A stretch of DNA of 64,000 bases from Clostridia bacterium (GCA_022797145.1 JAAWKA010000004.1:1-64000); one strand, 5' to 3'. Positions 6,949 through 16,825 are shown, counted from the stretch's first letter. Translations and numbers: made by a program. Notes: a model not told the origin generated them from the sequence alone.

Positions 6949-8003
6949 GCTCCTCCTAATACAATATCGTCTTTATAAAAAACAACTGATTGTCCAGGAG
7001 TTATAGCTTTTTGTTCTTGTTCAAATTTTAATTTTATTATATCATCTTTTATAAAAATTAATTTTGCTTTTGCCTCTTCTGCCCTGTATCTTATTTTTGC
7101 TGTTACATCCATTGATGCCTGTATTTTACTAGATAGTAAAAAATTCACTTCATTTGCCAATAGTTCTTTACTATATAATTCACTTTTTGTTCCTACAATT
7201 AATTCATTTGTATTATTATCTAATTTTATCACATATAAAGGTTCTTTATACGATATTTGTAATCCTTTTCTCTGTCCAACTGTATAATGAATTAATCCAT
7301 TATGAGTTCCCAATATCTCTCCACTTGTTGTAACTATATTACCTTTTTTAAGCTTTTCATTCATATTATTTAGTACAAATTCCCCATAATTATTATTTGG
7401 TATAAAACATATTTCTTGACTATCTGGTTTTGTGGCTACTTGTAATCCATTTTCTAATGCTATTTTTCTAATTTCTGTTTTATCTACATAATCTCCTAAT
7501 GGAAATATCATTTTAGATATTATTTCTTTTGGCATTCCATATAAAAAATATGTTTGATCTTTTTTTTCTGCTTTAGATTTCTTCAATACATATTGATTAT
7601 ATTTTTCTGAAAATTCTGTTTTTGCATAATGACCTGTTGCTATATATTCACACCCCAATTCTAAGGCTTTTTTGTAAAATAAATCAAATTTTATATGTGT
7701 GTTACATTCAATACATGGATTTGGAGTTCTACCACATTTATAACAATTAATAAAATCCTTTATTACATATTCTTTAAACTCTTTTTTGTAATTTAATGTA
7801 TAATGAGGTATATCTAACTTGTCACACACTCTTTTTGCATCATATACTGCACTAAGTGAACAACATTTGCTTTCCTCACCACTTTTTTCATCTTCCCATA
7901 ATTTCATTGTTGCACCTATTACCTCATATCCCTGTTGTTTTAATAATAGTGCCGAAACTGAGCTATCTACTCCTCCACTCATTCCCAATAATACTCTTTT
8001 CAT
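6936..8003 (-). CDS. mnmA: tRNA-specific 2-thiouridylase MnmA
   Basis: MnmA puts sulfur on U34 of Lys, Glu and Gln tRNAs, using ATP and a persulfide donor. The 355-residue product shows the PP-loop GMSGGVDSS at the N-terminus, the catalytic Cys motif NPCIECN (residues 96-102), ATGHYA, and the second catalytic Cys in QEICFIP (about residue 199). Length matches the family. AAAGGAAC precedes the ATG. It follows hslO by 19 bp on the same strand and probably shares its transcript. The last codons lie in the terminator stem shared with ppaC. Confidence 0.95.
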   Translation of the reverse strand: MKRVLLGMSGGVDSSVSALLLKQQGYEVIGATMKLWEDEKSGEESKCCSLSAVYDAKRVCDKLDIPHYTLNYKKEFKEYVIKDFINCYKCGRTPNPCIECNTHIKFDLFYKKALELGCEYIATGHYAKTEFSEKYNQYVLKKSKAEKKDQTYFLYGMPKEIISKMIFPLGDYVDKTEIRKIALENGLQVATKPDSQEICFIPNNNYGEFVLNNMNEKLKKGNIVTTSGEILGTHNGLIHYTVGQRKGLQISYKEPLYVIKLDNNTNELIVGTKSELYSKELLANEVNFLLSSKIQASMDVTAKIRYRAEEAKAKLIFIKDDIIKLKFEQEQKAITPGQSVVFYKDDIVLGGAKII

Positions 8004-8022
8004 TCTCTGTTCCTTTTATTTC

Positions 8023-8907
8023 TTATTTAATTTTTATTAATTCTTCTAATTCTTCTTTTTTAAAATCATATTTTTTATTACAAAAATGACAAACTGTTTC
8101 AATATTTCCTTCTTTATTTATAATATCTATTAATTCTTCTTTTCCTATCAATGTAAGTCCTCTTTGTATCTTTTCTTTATTACAATCACATTCATAACTT
8201 GGAATAATATCATCTTTTATAATTTTAATGTTTTCATCTCCTGTTATGTCTTTTGCAATTTCTAATAAGCTCATATTTTTATCCAACATTTTACTGATTG
8301 GTTCTGCTTCTTTTATCCTATTTTCTAATATAAATATATCTTCTTGTGTTGCATTTGGCATAGCAGAGATAACATATCCTCCACTTGACTTCACTCCATG
8401 TCTATCAACTAGTACTCCTAATGCTACTGCTGTATTTATTTGTTCTGATGTATAAAAATAATTTGTAAAATCTTGTGCGATTTCTCCTGTAACTAATGGC
8501 ACCATTCCTATGTATGGTTCTTTTAATCCTATATCTTTTATAACATTTAAAAATCCTTGTCTTCCAACTGCTTTTCCAACATCTAGTTTGCCCTCTTCAT
8601 TTAATGGTAAATCTACTAATGGATTACTAACATATCCTTTTAATTTTGGAGTACTATTTGCTACAACTACTATTGTTCCTAATGGTCCATTTCCTTTTAT
8701 TTGTATAGTAAGTTTGTTATTTTCTTGTTTTAAATTACTTCCCATTATACCAGAAATAGTTAGTACTCTTCCTAATGCAGCTATTGCAACTGGACTTAAA
8801 TCATGTGTTTTTCTGGCTTGTTCTACTAAATATGTAGTATTTGCACATGTTATACTTATCCTTCCATTATAGGCTAAAAATTTAATTATTCTATCATTAT
8901 TATTCAT
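8023..8907 (-). CDS. hslO: Hsp33 redox-activated chaperone
   Basis: Hsp33 is a cytoplasmic holdase switched on by oxidation of a zinc-bound Cys cluster. The 294-residue product has the N-terminal domain, with GRISITCANTT and the GGYVISAMP region, and the C-terminal zinc switch CDC...CHFC (about residues 240-275). Length is standard. No good ribosome site lies right before the ATG; the nearest, GTAGGAAT, is about 20 bases upstream, so translation may be weak or depend on leader structure. A promoter at 8952-8980 serves this gene and probably mnmA. Confidence 0.94.
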   Translation of the reverse strand: MNNNDRIIKFLAYNGRISITCANTTYLVEQARKTHDLSPVAIAALGRVLTISGIMGSNLKQENNKLTIQIKGNGPLGTIVVVANSTPKLKGYVSNPLVDLPLNEEGKLDVGKAVGRQGFLNVIKDIGLKEPYIGMVPLVTGEIAQDFTNYFYTSEQINTAVALGVLVDRHGVKSSGGYVISAMPNATQEDIFILENRIKEAEPISKMLDKNMSLLEIAKDITGDENIKIIKDDIIPSYECDCNKEKIQRGLTLIGKEELIDIINKEGNIETVCHFCNKKYDFKKEELEELIKIK

Positions 8908-8951
8908 ATATTTACAGTTGTAGTATTCCTACTTTCTCCCTTCCAATTTCT

Positions 8952-8980
8952 TGTATAAAATTTTAACACTTTTTTGTAAA
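8952..8980 (-). promoter_or_regulatory. hslO-mnmA promoter
   Basis: On the minus strand: TTTACA (8975-8980), 17 bases, TATACA (8952-8957). Placement 45 bp before the hslO start fits a sigma-A promoter. Confidence 0.55.
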
Positions 8981-9018
8981 TTTTGATAGTAGTTTATTAA
9001 AAAAATAATTTTATTATA

Positions 9019-9067
9019 AAAACAGATAATATTTTCCCTTCAAAAGGCTATAAATATTATCTGTTTT
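9019..9067 (-). terminator. terminator after the wecA-rubredoxin gene
   Basis: AAAACAGATAATATTT pairs with AAATATTATCTGTTTT around a 16-base loop. On the minus strand it ends in T-rich sequence right after the rubredoxin stop codon. Confidence 0.75.
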
Positions 9068-9079
9068 TTATTTTTTATA

Positions 9080-9232
9080 TTATTCTTGTTCAAACATGTC
9101 TTTTCCAACTCCGCATAATGGGCATACCCAAGTATCTGGTAAATCTTCAAAAGCTGTTCCAGGCTCAATTCCATTATCTGGATCTCCTATTTCTGGATTA
9201 TATTCATATCCACAAGCTAAGCATTTATACAT
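9080..9232 (-). CDS. rubredoxin (internal start within the wecA-type frame)
   Basis: A 50-residue rubredoxin: [17 protein letters not shown]..., with the two knuckles CLACG and CPLCG that bind one iron through four Cys, plus the conserved [14 protein letters not shown] core. It carries electrons between NAD(P)H oxidoreductases and rubrerythrin or flavodiiron proteins, both encoded in this window. ATG 9232 has an ideal ribosome site (AGAGGAGG, seven bases ahead), so it is surely translated on its own, even though the upstream membrane transferase reads into it in the same frame without a stop. Confidence 0.93.
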   Translation of the reverse strand: MYKCLACGYEYNPEIGDPDNGIEPGTAFEDLPDTWVCPLCGVGKDMFEQE

Positions 9233-10312
9233 ATCGTCACCTCCTCTTAATTTAAATATGTTTTTATAGCCTAATCCTATTACTGCTACTACTATTAATG
9301 CAAATGATATTGCTTTCCATATTCCACTTTCTAATAATATAATTGCAAGCATTCCAAATGTTGCACTTACTCCATACAATATTAAAACAGCTTCTTTTTG
9401 TGTAAATCCTCTTTTTATCATCTCATGATGTAAATGCCCTTTATCTGCTATTACAATTGCCTTTAAAGATTTTCCTTTTATCATTCTTCTCATTATAGCA
9501 AATAAAGTATCAAATACAGGAATTGCAAGTACTATAAGTGGTGCTACAATAACAATTGCTGTATATGTTTTTGCAACTCCTAATATGGATATAACTGCTA
9601 ATGCATATCCTAAAAAATTTGAGCCTACATCCCCTATAAAGGTCTTTGCTGGATTAAAATTAAATGGTAAAAATCCTGTTAATGCTCCTGCTAATGCTGT
9701 TATTAATATAATTGCTATTATTGGTGAATCATTTAATGAAAATATTATTAATAAAGATAAACATGATATTAATGATATTCCAGATGATAACCCATCTAGC
9801 CCATCTATCAAGTTAATTGCATTGGCAATTCCGACAATCCATCCTACTGTTAAAATTATGGAAAAAGCATCACTTAATCCTATTTTATATAAAAATGGAA
9901 TATTTATATGTTCTATTCTTATTCCACTTTGAACCACTATAATTGCTGCAATTATTTGTCCTGATAATTTAACTAATGGGTGTATTCCTTTTACATCATC
10001 AATATAACATATTACCACTAATACAAGTGCTCCTAATAAAAAACCAATTAATTTTATGATATAATTTTCTTCTCCATTTAAGTCAATTGTTCCTTCTATA
10101 GTTAAAACTATTATTAAATATATTACAGAAATTAAAAATCCTGTTATTACTGCAATTCCACCCAGACGTGGCATTATTTTTTTATTTATTCTTCTTTCAT
10201 CTTTTGGTAAATCTATTGCTCCTACTTTTTTAGCAAATTTTATAGTATAGGGTGTTATAACAAATGCTGTAATGAATGCAAGTAGAAAAGCAATTGCAAT
10301 ATCTCCCCACAT
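9080..10312 (-). CDS. WecA/TagO-type glycosyl-1-phosphate transferase with in-frame C-terminal rubredoxin
   Basis: Residues 1-355 are a polytopic membrane enzyme of the MraY/WecA/TagO family, which moves a sugar-1-phosphate (usually GlcNAc) from UDP onto undecaprenyl phosphate and so starts teichoic acid or polysaccharide synthesis. Visible motifs are [36 protein letters not shown] and KGHLHH, with about ten membrane spans. The frame does not stop but runs through LRGGDD into a complete rubredoxin (residues 361-410, CLACG and CPLCG). The bases coding LRGGDD are AGAGGAGGTGACGAT, a perfect ribosome site for the rubredoxin ATG at 9232. The gene may thus make both a fusion and free rubredoxin, or a stop codon was lost. 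Start: GGGAGG lies before ATG 10312. A terminator follows. Confidence 0.88.
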   Translation of the reverse strand: MWGDIAIAFLLAFITAFVITPYTIKFAKKVGAIDLPKDERRINKKIMPRLGGIAVITGFLISVIYLIIVLTIEGTIDLNGEENYIIKLIGFLLGALVLVVICYIDDVKGIHPLVKLSGQIIAAIIVVQSGIRIEHINIPFLYKIGLSDAFSIILTVGWIVGIANAINLIDGLDGLSSGISLISCLSLLIIFSLNDSPIIAIILITALAGALTGFLPFNFNPAKTFIGDVGSNFLGYALAVISILGVAKTYTAIVIVAPLIVLAIPVFDTLFAIMRRMIKGKSLKAIVIADKGHLHHEMIKRGFTQKEAVLILYGVSATFGMLAIILLESGIWKAISFALIVVAVIGLGYKNIFKLRGGDDMYKCLACGYEYNPEIGDPDNGIEPGTAFEDLPDTWVCPLCGVGKDMFEQE

Positions 10313-10475
10313 ATTATAGCCTCCCTTTTACTTTATTTCATTTTCCTTTTATATTTTGCATAATCATTTTTCTGCATGTATTAGTATATTTTTTAATATA
10401 CCACAAGAATATGTATATTACAATATTTTTTTCATATATATATAATATAATTTTTTATGAGGAGTTTTAGTATTT

Positions 10476-11657
10476 ATGAAAAATAAATCTAATTTTATTT
10501 TTTTGTCTTTAAGAAAGAATTTGTTGCCTTTTATTTTTTGCTTATTTACCATATGTTTAGTCCTATTTTCTAAACAAAATTTAGCTGCTACTAAAAATGG
10601 TTTATTATTATGGGCCAATTCTGTTGTTCCTTCTTTGCTTCCTTTTTTTATAGCCACTGAACTACTTAGCCAGACAAATGTTGTCTCAAGTTTAGGAATT
10701 TTATTTAATAAATTTATGAAACCTATTTTTAATGTACCTGGTGTTGGGGCTTATGCTTTTTTAATGGGAATTATTAGTGGATACCCTATTGGTGCTAAAA
10801 TTGTAACTAAATTTAGAAAAGATGGTTTTTGTACAAAAGCTGAGGCTGAAAGGCTTTTATCCTTTACTAATAATTCAGGTCCTCTATTTATTATAGGTAC
10901 TGTTGGTATTAGTTTGTTTGGTGATACAAGAATTGGTTTACTCCTTTTTATTACTCATCTTGTTTCTTGTATTATAGTTGGATTTATATTTCGTTTTTGG
11001 AAATATAACGATTCTGAAACTTCATTTTCTAAAAAAAGTTTAAGCCCTTCTTCTACTTATGTTGGTTTTTCAAATTTAGGAGAAATATTATCAAATAGCA
11101 TTTCAAATGCAATTCATAGTATTTTTATAATTGGTGGATTTGTTGTATTGTTTTGCGTTATTATATCTATATTAGATAGCTCTGGTATACTTACTAGTTT
11201 TAGTAATATAATACGTCCTATTTTTAATTTGTTTGGCATTAACTCTTCATTTGTAAAACCTACTTTATCTGGTATAATTGAACTTACAAATGGTTTAAAA
11301 CAAATTTCTAATATTAATACTAAATCTATTTCTATTAATATTATATTTTCTGCTTTTTTATTAGGATTTGGTGGTCTTTCTATATTATTGCAAGTGCTTA
11401 GTATAACTTCAAAAAGTGATATTTCTATAAAACCTTATATTATTGGAAAATTTTTGCATGGAGTAATTGCTGCTTTTTTAACATATTTAATTATTTATAA
11501 TAGTAGTTTTTTTAATTTAGATATTGTACCCACTTTTTCTCAAAATATTAGTAATTATGGAATATTATCTTCATATTATAAAGGCTATTCAATTATTGCT
11601 TTATGTTTTATAATTTTATTCACTACTTTTATCACTATAAAACGTAAACGTATTTAG
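10476..11657 (+). CDS. ylbJ: sporulation integral membrane protein YlbJ
   Basis: YlbJ is a polytopic membrane protein needed for spore cortex formation in Bacillus and belongs to the nucleoside-recognition (Gate) family. The 393-residue product has about eight hydrophobic spans and the family stretches LLLWANSVVPSLLPFF, GIISGYPIGAK and FTNNSGPLFIIG. GAGGAG lies before the ATG. Upstream, CATATATA (10433-10440) could be a sigma-E-type -10, as expected for a mother-cell gene, but AT-richness makes that weak. A 77-residue gene follows at 65 bp and may be co-transcribed. Confidence 0.9.
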   Translation: MKNKSNFIFLSLRKNLLPFIFCLFTICLVLFSKQNLAATKNGLLLWANSVVPSLLPFFIATELLSQTNVVSSLGILFNKFMKPIFNVPGVGAYAFLMGIISGYPIGAKIVTKFRKDGFCTKAEAERLLSFTNNSGPLFIIGTVGISLFGDTRIGLLLFITHLVSCIIVGFIFRFWKYNDSETSFSKKSLSPSSTYVGFSNLGEILSNSISNAIHSIFIIGGFVVLFCVIISILDSSGILTSFSNIIRPIFNLFGINSSFVKPTLSGIIELTNGLKQISNINTKSISINIIFSAFLLGFGGLSILLQVLSITSKSDISIKPYIIGKFLHGVIAAFLTYLIIYNSSFFNLDIVPTFSQNISNYGILSSYYKGYSIIALCFIILFTTFITIKRKRI

Positions 11658-11721
11658 CATATTTTAACTTTTTTAGAATATATTATTAAAAATGTGTTTA
11701 TAGTAAGAGGAGTGTGATACT

Positions 11722-11955
11722 ATGGATAGAAATATGGATTTTTCTGGTTTTTCTCCATTTGATACAGTAGGATTTGATCCTAATATGATAAATAATGATA
11801 TGTATAAAGACTCTATGTTTAATCCACTATTACAATATGAGCAGGCTTATATGTATTATCGTTACATGACCATGCAGTTAGAATATAAGATGAAGTGTAA
11901 AGAATATGAGAAATTATGTAATAAACATGATATAAAAGAAAGAAGAATTGAGTAA
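11722..11955 (+). CDS. 77-residue hypothetical protein
   Basis: The small Met/Tyr-rich product begins MDRNMDFSGFSPFDTVGF, continues with QYEQAYMYYRYMTMQLEYK and ends in a charged helix. It has no membrane segment and no recognised family. The ribosome site AGAGGAG sits eight bases before the ATG. It lies 64 bp after ylbJ on the same strand and ends inside a terminator shared with pdp. Its place after a sporulation gene and the Tyr/Met richness seen in some coat-associated proteins make a spore role possible, but this is a guess. Confidence 0.75.
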   Translation: MDRNMDFSGFSPFDTVGFDPNMINNDMYKDSMFNPLLQYEQAYMYYRYMTMQLEYKMKCKEYEKLCNKHDIKERRIE

Positions 11956-11973
11956 TTTTCTCAATTCTTCTTT
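11939..11973. terminator. bidirectional terminator
   Basis: AAAGAAGAATTGAG and CTCAATTCTTCTTT pair perfectly around a 7-base loop. It includes the end of the 77-residue gene and touches the pdp stop codon. Confidence 0.8.
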
Positions 11974-13273
11974 ATATTATACCAAGTATTATTTTTTCTT
12001 CTTCTACTTTTTGATCTACTATTTCATATATTTCTTTTATTTGTTCTACCGCTTGTCTTCCTTTTTGTTCATCATTTGCGTGTACATATGCTAAAACCTC
12101 TCCTACTTGCACTTTGTTTGATGTTTTTTTATTTAATATAATACCTACTGCTTCATCTATTTTATCTTCCTTTGTTTTTCTTCCTGCTCCTAAATCTCCA
12201 GATATCTCTCCTATTTTCTGGGCATTTAATTTTTTCACATATCCTTCTTTTTGAGATATTACTTTAAAAATAAATTGTGCTTTTTTAAATCTTTCAGTCT
12301 CTTTTATATATCTTATATCTCCCCCTTGTGTTTTTACTAAGTCTATTAATTTTTGATATGCTTTTTTATTTTCTATGTTTTCTAGTATTTTTTTCTTATT
12401 TTCTTCTATATTCTCTCCCATTCCTGCAAGTTTAACCATATAAGAACCTAATTCTAATACTATTTGTTTTATATCTTCTGGCATCTTCCCATTTAATGCT
12501 TCTATTGCTTCTATTACTTCTAAATTATTTCCAATTGCATATCCTACTGGCTCATTCATATTAGTTATGATACAAATTGTTTCTTTACCCGCTAGTTTTC
12601 CTATTTGTTTCATTCTATTTGATAACTTCCTTGCTTCTTCTTCACTTTTCATAAATGCTCCACTTCCACAAGTTACATCTAAAACAATTTTGTTTGCTCC
12701 TGCTGCTATCTTTTTGCTCATAATACTAGAAGCAATTAGTGGTATACTTTCTGTACATGCTATTGTATCTCTTAGAGCATAAATTTTTTTATCTGCTGGT
12801 GCTAAATTCATTGTTTGTCCAATTAAACTAATTCCTATATTTTTTACATTTTCTATAAATTGTTTTATATCTATATTAGTATTATATCCTGGAATTGCTT
12901 CTAATTTATCAATTGTTCCACCAGTATATCCTAATCCCCTTCCTGACATTTTTGCTACTGGTATTCCTATTGCTGCTATTATTGGCATTAATATTAGTGT
13001 TATTTTATCTCCTACTCCTCCTGTACTGTGCTTATCTACTACATTTTTTCCTAGCATTGATAAATTTAACATTTCTCCTGATTGTGCCATTGCAATGGTA
13101 AGGTTTGTTATTTCTTCATCTGTCATGCCATTAAGATATATCGCCATAATTAAGGCTGAAGCTTGGTAATCTGTTATATTGTTTTTTGTATATTCTTTTA
13201 TAAAATATTCAATTTCTTCTTTTTTTAGTTCTTGTTTGTCTCTTTTTTTAGCTATTATTTCTATAATATTCAT
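11972..13273 (-). CDS. pdp: pyrimidine-nucleoside phosphorylase
   Basis: This enzyme splits thymidine, deoxyuridine and uridine with phosphate. The 433-residue product carries the thymidine/pyrimidine phosphorylase signature SGRGLGYTGGTIDKLE, DKHSTGGVGDK (phosphate binding) and the C-terminal PYNP domain. I chose ATG 13273, since GGGAGA lies eight bases upstream; an in-frame ATG five codons earlier overlaps that ribosome site. The gene follows rnhB closely (18 bp) and the two probably form one transcript. Confidence 0.95.
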   Translation of the reverse strand: MNIIEIIAKKRDKQELKKEEIEYFIKEYTKNNITDYQASALIMAIYLNGMTDEEITNLTIAMAQSGEMLNLSMLGKNVVDKHSTGGVGDKITLILMPIIAAIGIPVAKMSGRGLGYTGGTIDKLEAIPGYNTNIDIKQFIENVKNIGISLIGQTMNLAPADKKIYALRDTIACTESIPLIASSIMSKKIAAGANKIVLDVTCGSGAFMKSEEEARKLSNRMKQIGKLAGKETICIITNMNEPVGYAIGNNLEVIEAIEALNGKMPEDIKQIVLELGSYMVKLAGMGENIEENKKKILENIENKKAYQKLIDLVKTQGGDIRYIKETERFKKAQFIFKVISQKEGYVKKLNAQKIGEISGDLGAGRKTKEDKIDEAVGIILNKKTSNKVQVGEVLAYVHANDEQKGRQAVEQIKEIYEIVDQKVEEEKIILGII

Positions 13274-13291
13274 TATTCTTTCTCCCACATA

Positions 13292-13924
13292 TTATATAAA
13301 ATTTTTAACAAAACTTTTTCTGTGTATACTACATATTCCATATTTTTTTATTGCTGCAATATGTGCTGCTGTTCCATATCCTTTATGATTTTTAAATCCA
13401 TATTCTGGATAAACTTCGTCCCAATTTTTCATAATCCTATCTCTTGTTACTTTCGCTATAATAGATGCTGCTGCAATACTATATACTTGTGCATCACCTT
13501 TTATTATAGATTTATATGGTATTTGTAATGTGTCAATTCCCTTTAAAGCATCTATTAATATTAAGTCTGGTTTTGTTTCTATTTCTTTTAAAGAACTAGT
13601 CACTCCTTTTTTAGTAGCATTTAATATGTTTATTGTGTCTATTTCTTCTTGTGATATAATTCCTACAGCATAGGTGATTGCTTCTTCTTTTATTTTTTCA
13701 TATAATTCTTCTCTTTTTTTTTCAGATATTTTTTTTGAATCATTTATCCCTTCTATCATAGAGTTCTTTGGCATTATAACACTAGCTACTACTACTGGTC
13801 CTGCAAGTGGACCTCTTCCTGCTTCATCAATTCCACATATATAGTTTATATTACTATTTTGTTTATATATTTCTTCTTCTATTTGCTTTAAATTTTTTAA
13901 TCTTTCTACTTCTTTTTCCTTCAT
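13292..13924 (-). CDS. rnhB: ribonuclease HII
   Basis: RNase HII removes ribonucleotides from DNA. The 210-residue product shows the four-acid active site: the IDEAGRGPLAGPV motif near residue 33 (Asp and Glu), LIDALK (Asp) and the later D of KVTRDR, plus the KSRxKKLS-like NDSKKISEKKRE stretch. Length is typical. AAGGGA lies before the ATG. It sits 10 bp after the pilin-like gene at 13935-14405 and just before pdp on the same strand. Confidence 0.95.
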   Translation of the reverse strand: MKEKEVERLKNLKQIEEEIYKQNSNINYICGIDEAGRGPLAGPVVVASVIMPKNSMIEGINDSKKISEKKREELYEKIKEEAITYAVGIISQEEIDTINILNATKKGVTSSLKEIETKPDLILIDALKGIDTLQIPYKSIIKGDAQVYSIAAASIIAKVTRDRIMKNWDEVYPEYGFKNHKGYGTAAHIAAIKKYGICSIHRKSFVKNFI

Positions 13925-13934
13925 TATTTTTCCC

Positions 13935-14405
13935 TTATTTTATTTCTAAATCTTTTGTTTCAGATAATCTGTAATAAGTATTTTTATTGGCTTTTATTCC
14001 TTTTACATATACAATTTCTTCTGTATCATAATTTACTAGATATCCATCATCTATTGTAATTTTTTCTAGACCTATACTATTTAAGTCTTCCTGTGAAAGC
14101 ATATAGTACTGGTCTAAATCTTCTATTGCATTTTTACTCCTTAGCTTTTCTATTTTAGGGTCTCCTGATATTTCACTTACTTTTTGTCCTATTAATTTTG
14201 AGGTATCTTTACTAAACTTTGAATCCTCACTGATACTTTTTGTTTTTGCTTGTATTAGTAACATATTTGTATTTAAATTTTGAAATTTTGCTTTTTCTAT
14301 AATATTCCCCCCTACAGATACTGTAATTCCTGCAATTATTATTAATACTATAATTGTTATAACAAGCATTACCAACGTTATTCCCTTTTGACTTTTAATA
14401 TTCAT
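13935..14405 (-). CDS. pseudopilin-like protein
   Basis: The 156-residue product starts with a prepilin-type leader: a short basic stretch, then KGITLVMLVITIIVLIIIAGI, with cleavage expected after Gly. The Glu normal at position 5 of mature pilins is Met here, as in the KGITLV proteins common in gut Clostridia. The remaining 130 residues are a hydrophilic surface domain without repeats. It is probably inserted in the membrane and exposed outside, but no pilus ATPase, platform protein or prepilin peptidase is in the window. A 51-bp repeat lies 57 bp upstream, also found before the secreted protein at 16826-17491. Confidence 0.75.
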   Translation of the reverse strand: MNIKSQKGITLVMLVITIIVLIIIAGITVSVGGNIIEKAKFQNLNTNMLLIQAKTKSISEDSKFSKDTSKLIGQKVSEISGDPKIEKLRSKNAIEDLDQYYMLSQEDLNSIGLEKITIDDGYLVNYDTEEIVYVKGIKANKNTYYRLSETKDLEIK

Positions 14406-14461
14406 AATATACCCCTTTTCTTTTTGCTCTTTTTTTGTATTATATATATAAATAGATTTAA

Positions 14462-14512
14462 TTTCAATAAAAAATTAATAATCCATATTTTTTTCACAAT
14501 CTTTTCACAAAA
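14462..14512. repeat. 51-bp direct repeat, copy 1
   Basis: This stretch matches 17663-17713 at 49 of 51 positions. It contains the close pair TTTTTCACA...CTTTTCACA and an AATCCATA motif. It lies upstream of the minus-strand pseudopilin gene. On this strand it reads as spaced TTGTGAAAA units, which could be a binding site for a common regulator. Confidence 0.85.
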
Positions 14513-14559
14513 AATAAACTAGAGTAAAATAAAAATTTTCCTCTAGTTTTACATATGTT

Positions 14560-16785
14560 CTATTTTGCTGTATATTTCATTGCCCAATATCCAGTTATTT
14601 CTTGCCCATTAAATGTAAATGCCTCTGGTATTTGATATCCAATGTCTGTTTGTGTACTTGTTCCTGATAAAAATCTTACCTCTGTTCTTCCTTGTCCCTT
14701 TTGCTTATATTGTCCTCTATCTATTTTAAATTCATATCTTGGTATCCATACATAATATGTTTTCATTCCGTCTACTTCTACTAGGATATTGGCCCACTTC
14801 TGCCTTGAGTAATCATACCAATTCTTTGGCATATTACTTCCATCACTTTTTATTTTTTCTCCTATTGTTTCATTTCCACTATCGTCATATAAGACATAAT
14901 ATGTACATTCGCTATTAAATCCTATTAATTCTGGTCTATTGGGAAGTATTGTAGTGATTTGTTTTACAATACTTCCTATATATTCATCTGTTTCTTTATT
15001 TCTTATTTCTACATGTATTGTATATTTTTTATTAGATTCTAAATTTGAATATTCGAATTCTTCACTTGGTTCTATAGATTCTCCTTTGTACATTCCATTT
15101 AAATAGTATTTATATATTTGTTTATCTTCTATTCCTTCCCCCATTATTCCTTTAGTTCTAATACTACTACTTGTTGCTACTATCTCTGTATCAAATTTTG
15201 GTGATGTTTCTACTGATGCTGTATACTTCATTGCCCAATATCCTGATATCTCTTGCCCATTAAATGTAAATGCTTCTGGTATTTGATATCCTTCTTCTGT
15301 TTGTGTACTGACTCCATTAATGAACTTTACAATACTTCTTTCATTTCTATAATCTAATAAAAATTGATATCTTGGTATCCATACATAATATGTTTCTAGT
15401 CCATTGTTTCTTGTTACAATATTAGCCCATCTTCCTTCCCCGTATTCATACCACAATGTTGGCATATTTTCTGAAATTGGTATTGTGCTATGTTCTTTAT
15501 CATTACTATCATATGTGACATAAAATGTTGTTTCTTTGTCAAATCCAGTTAAATCTGGTTTATTTACTATTGCTGGTGAATATTCCTTTGTCATACTTCC
15601 CACTACTTCTCCATTTTCATTTAAAGCTGTCAAATTAATTACATTATTCCCTGCTTTTAAATTAGTAAATTCTATTATTTGAGCATTTATATTATTAACT
15701 TTATAATTATCTGTTATTTCTTCTATAATTTGTCCATTTAGTGCAATTATAAATTTTTTAATTGGATTTACATTTGTTATTTCTTCATTTAATACAATAT
15801 TTTTTATTGTTACTTTTCCCTTTATTACTGACATATCATAATTTATTGTTGATATTGTTTTTTCGTCTGCTGTTGTATATTTCATTGCCCAATATCCTGG
15901 TATTTCTTGTCCATTAAATGTGAAGGCTTCTGGTACTTGATATCCTTCTTCTTCTAGTTCCTTCCATGTTGTAACATTATCTTGTTCATCTTTGTGTACA
16001 TTATCTAAATTAATAAATTTGACATCACTTCTTTGTGTTTCTTGATCTAATTTAAAACAATATCTTGGTATCCATACATAATATATCTCTTGTCCATTAT
16101 TTTCTATATAAATATTTGCCCATTTTCTATTTTTATAGTCATACCAATCTTCTGTTGGCTTATCATATATCCAATTTTTAGGAGTTAAAAACCCATTATT
16201 TCCAACTTCTAAATATCTTGTTCTACTTTCATTAAATCCTTCGTCTAGCTTTGGTGTGCATAAATAAATTCCATTTACTTTTTCATAATTGCCATTTCTA
16301 ACAACAATTCCACTTGCTCCTGAATATTCTAATATTTTTATTCCTATCTCCTTACACCATTTTACATATTGACTATTGTTCTTTATTTTATTATTAGATA
16401 CATAATGCAATTCTCCCTTATATATTACAATATATTCTCTTTCCTCTTTACTGATATTGGGTAGTATTTCCACTATGTCTATATTTACCTCCTCTTTTTC
16501 TATATCCATAATAATTTTTTCTTCTATTGCTTCTTTTAGTACTTCTCCAGAATTAATCCAGTCTGTATTTGTTTTCTCTGTTTCTGTTACTTTCCAACCA
16601 ACATATAAATTAGTTTTTTCTTGCATGCTACTCATTTTAGTTTTGAAACTAGCTTCTTTTCCCCTTGAAATTATTCCATTCTCCTGTACCGAAAACATAA
16701 TAATAATTCCTACTAAAATTAACATTAAAATGATGGTTATTATTAATGCAACTAATGTTATTCCTTTTTCATTACCCCTATTCAT
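14560..16785 (-). CDS. large pseudopilin-type surface protein with three copies of a YYVWIPRY module
   Basis: The 741-residue product begins with a prepilin-type leader (EKGITLVALIITIILMLIL) and a short helical neck. The rest is three related modules, each with YYVWIPRY (near residues 233, 464, 676) followed by PEAFTFNGQE and GYWAMKYT (near 285, 502, 722). Between modules lie two beta-rich stretches like fibronectin III or Ig folds. Members of this family normally read VHPAF...GFWVGKFE; these copies have diverged from that. It is predicted to be membrane-anchored through the leader and exposed outside. The ligand is unknown. Repeat copies share near-identical DNA, so unequal recombination could change copy number. 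Only 40 bp separate it from the secreted protein upstream. Confidence 0.8.
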   Translation of the reverse strand: MNRGNEKGITLVALIITIILMLILVGIIIMFSVQENGIISRGKEASFKTKMSSMQEKTNLYVGWKVTETEKTNTDWINSGEVLKEAIEEKIIMDIEKEEVNIDIVEILPNISKEEREYIVIYKGELHYVSNNKIKNNSQYVKWCKEIGIKILEYSGASGIVVRNGNYEKVNGIYLCTPKLDEGFNESRTRYLEVGNNGFLTPKNWIYDKPTEDWYDYKNRKWANIYIENNGQEIYYVWIPRYCFKLDQETQRSDVKFINLDNVHKDEQDNVTTWKELEEEGYQVPEAFTFNGQEIPGYWAMKYTTADEKTISTINYDMSVIKGKVTIKNIVLNEEITNVNPIKKFIIALNGQIIEEITDNYKVNNINAQIIEFTNLKAGNNVINLTALNENGEVVGSMTKEYSPAIVNKPDLTGFDKETTFYVTYDSNDKEHSTIPISENMPTLWYEYGEGRWANIVTRNNGLETYYVWIPRYQFLLDYRNERSIVKFINGVSTQTEEGYQIPEAFTFNGQEISGYWAMKYTASVETSPKFDTEIVATSSSIRTKGIMGEGIEDKQIYKYYLNGMYKGESIEPSEEFEYSNLESNKKYTIHVEIRNKETDEYIGSIVKQITTILPNRPELIGFNSECTYYVLYDDSGNETIGEKIKSDGSNMPKNWYDYSRQKWANILVEVDGMKTYYVWIPRYEFKIDRGQYKQKGQGRTEVRFLSGTSTQTDIGYQIPEAFTFNGQEITGYWAMKYTAK

Positions 16786-16825
16786 AGATTTCTCCTTATT
16801 AGTCTTATAACATAGCTAAAATATT

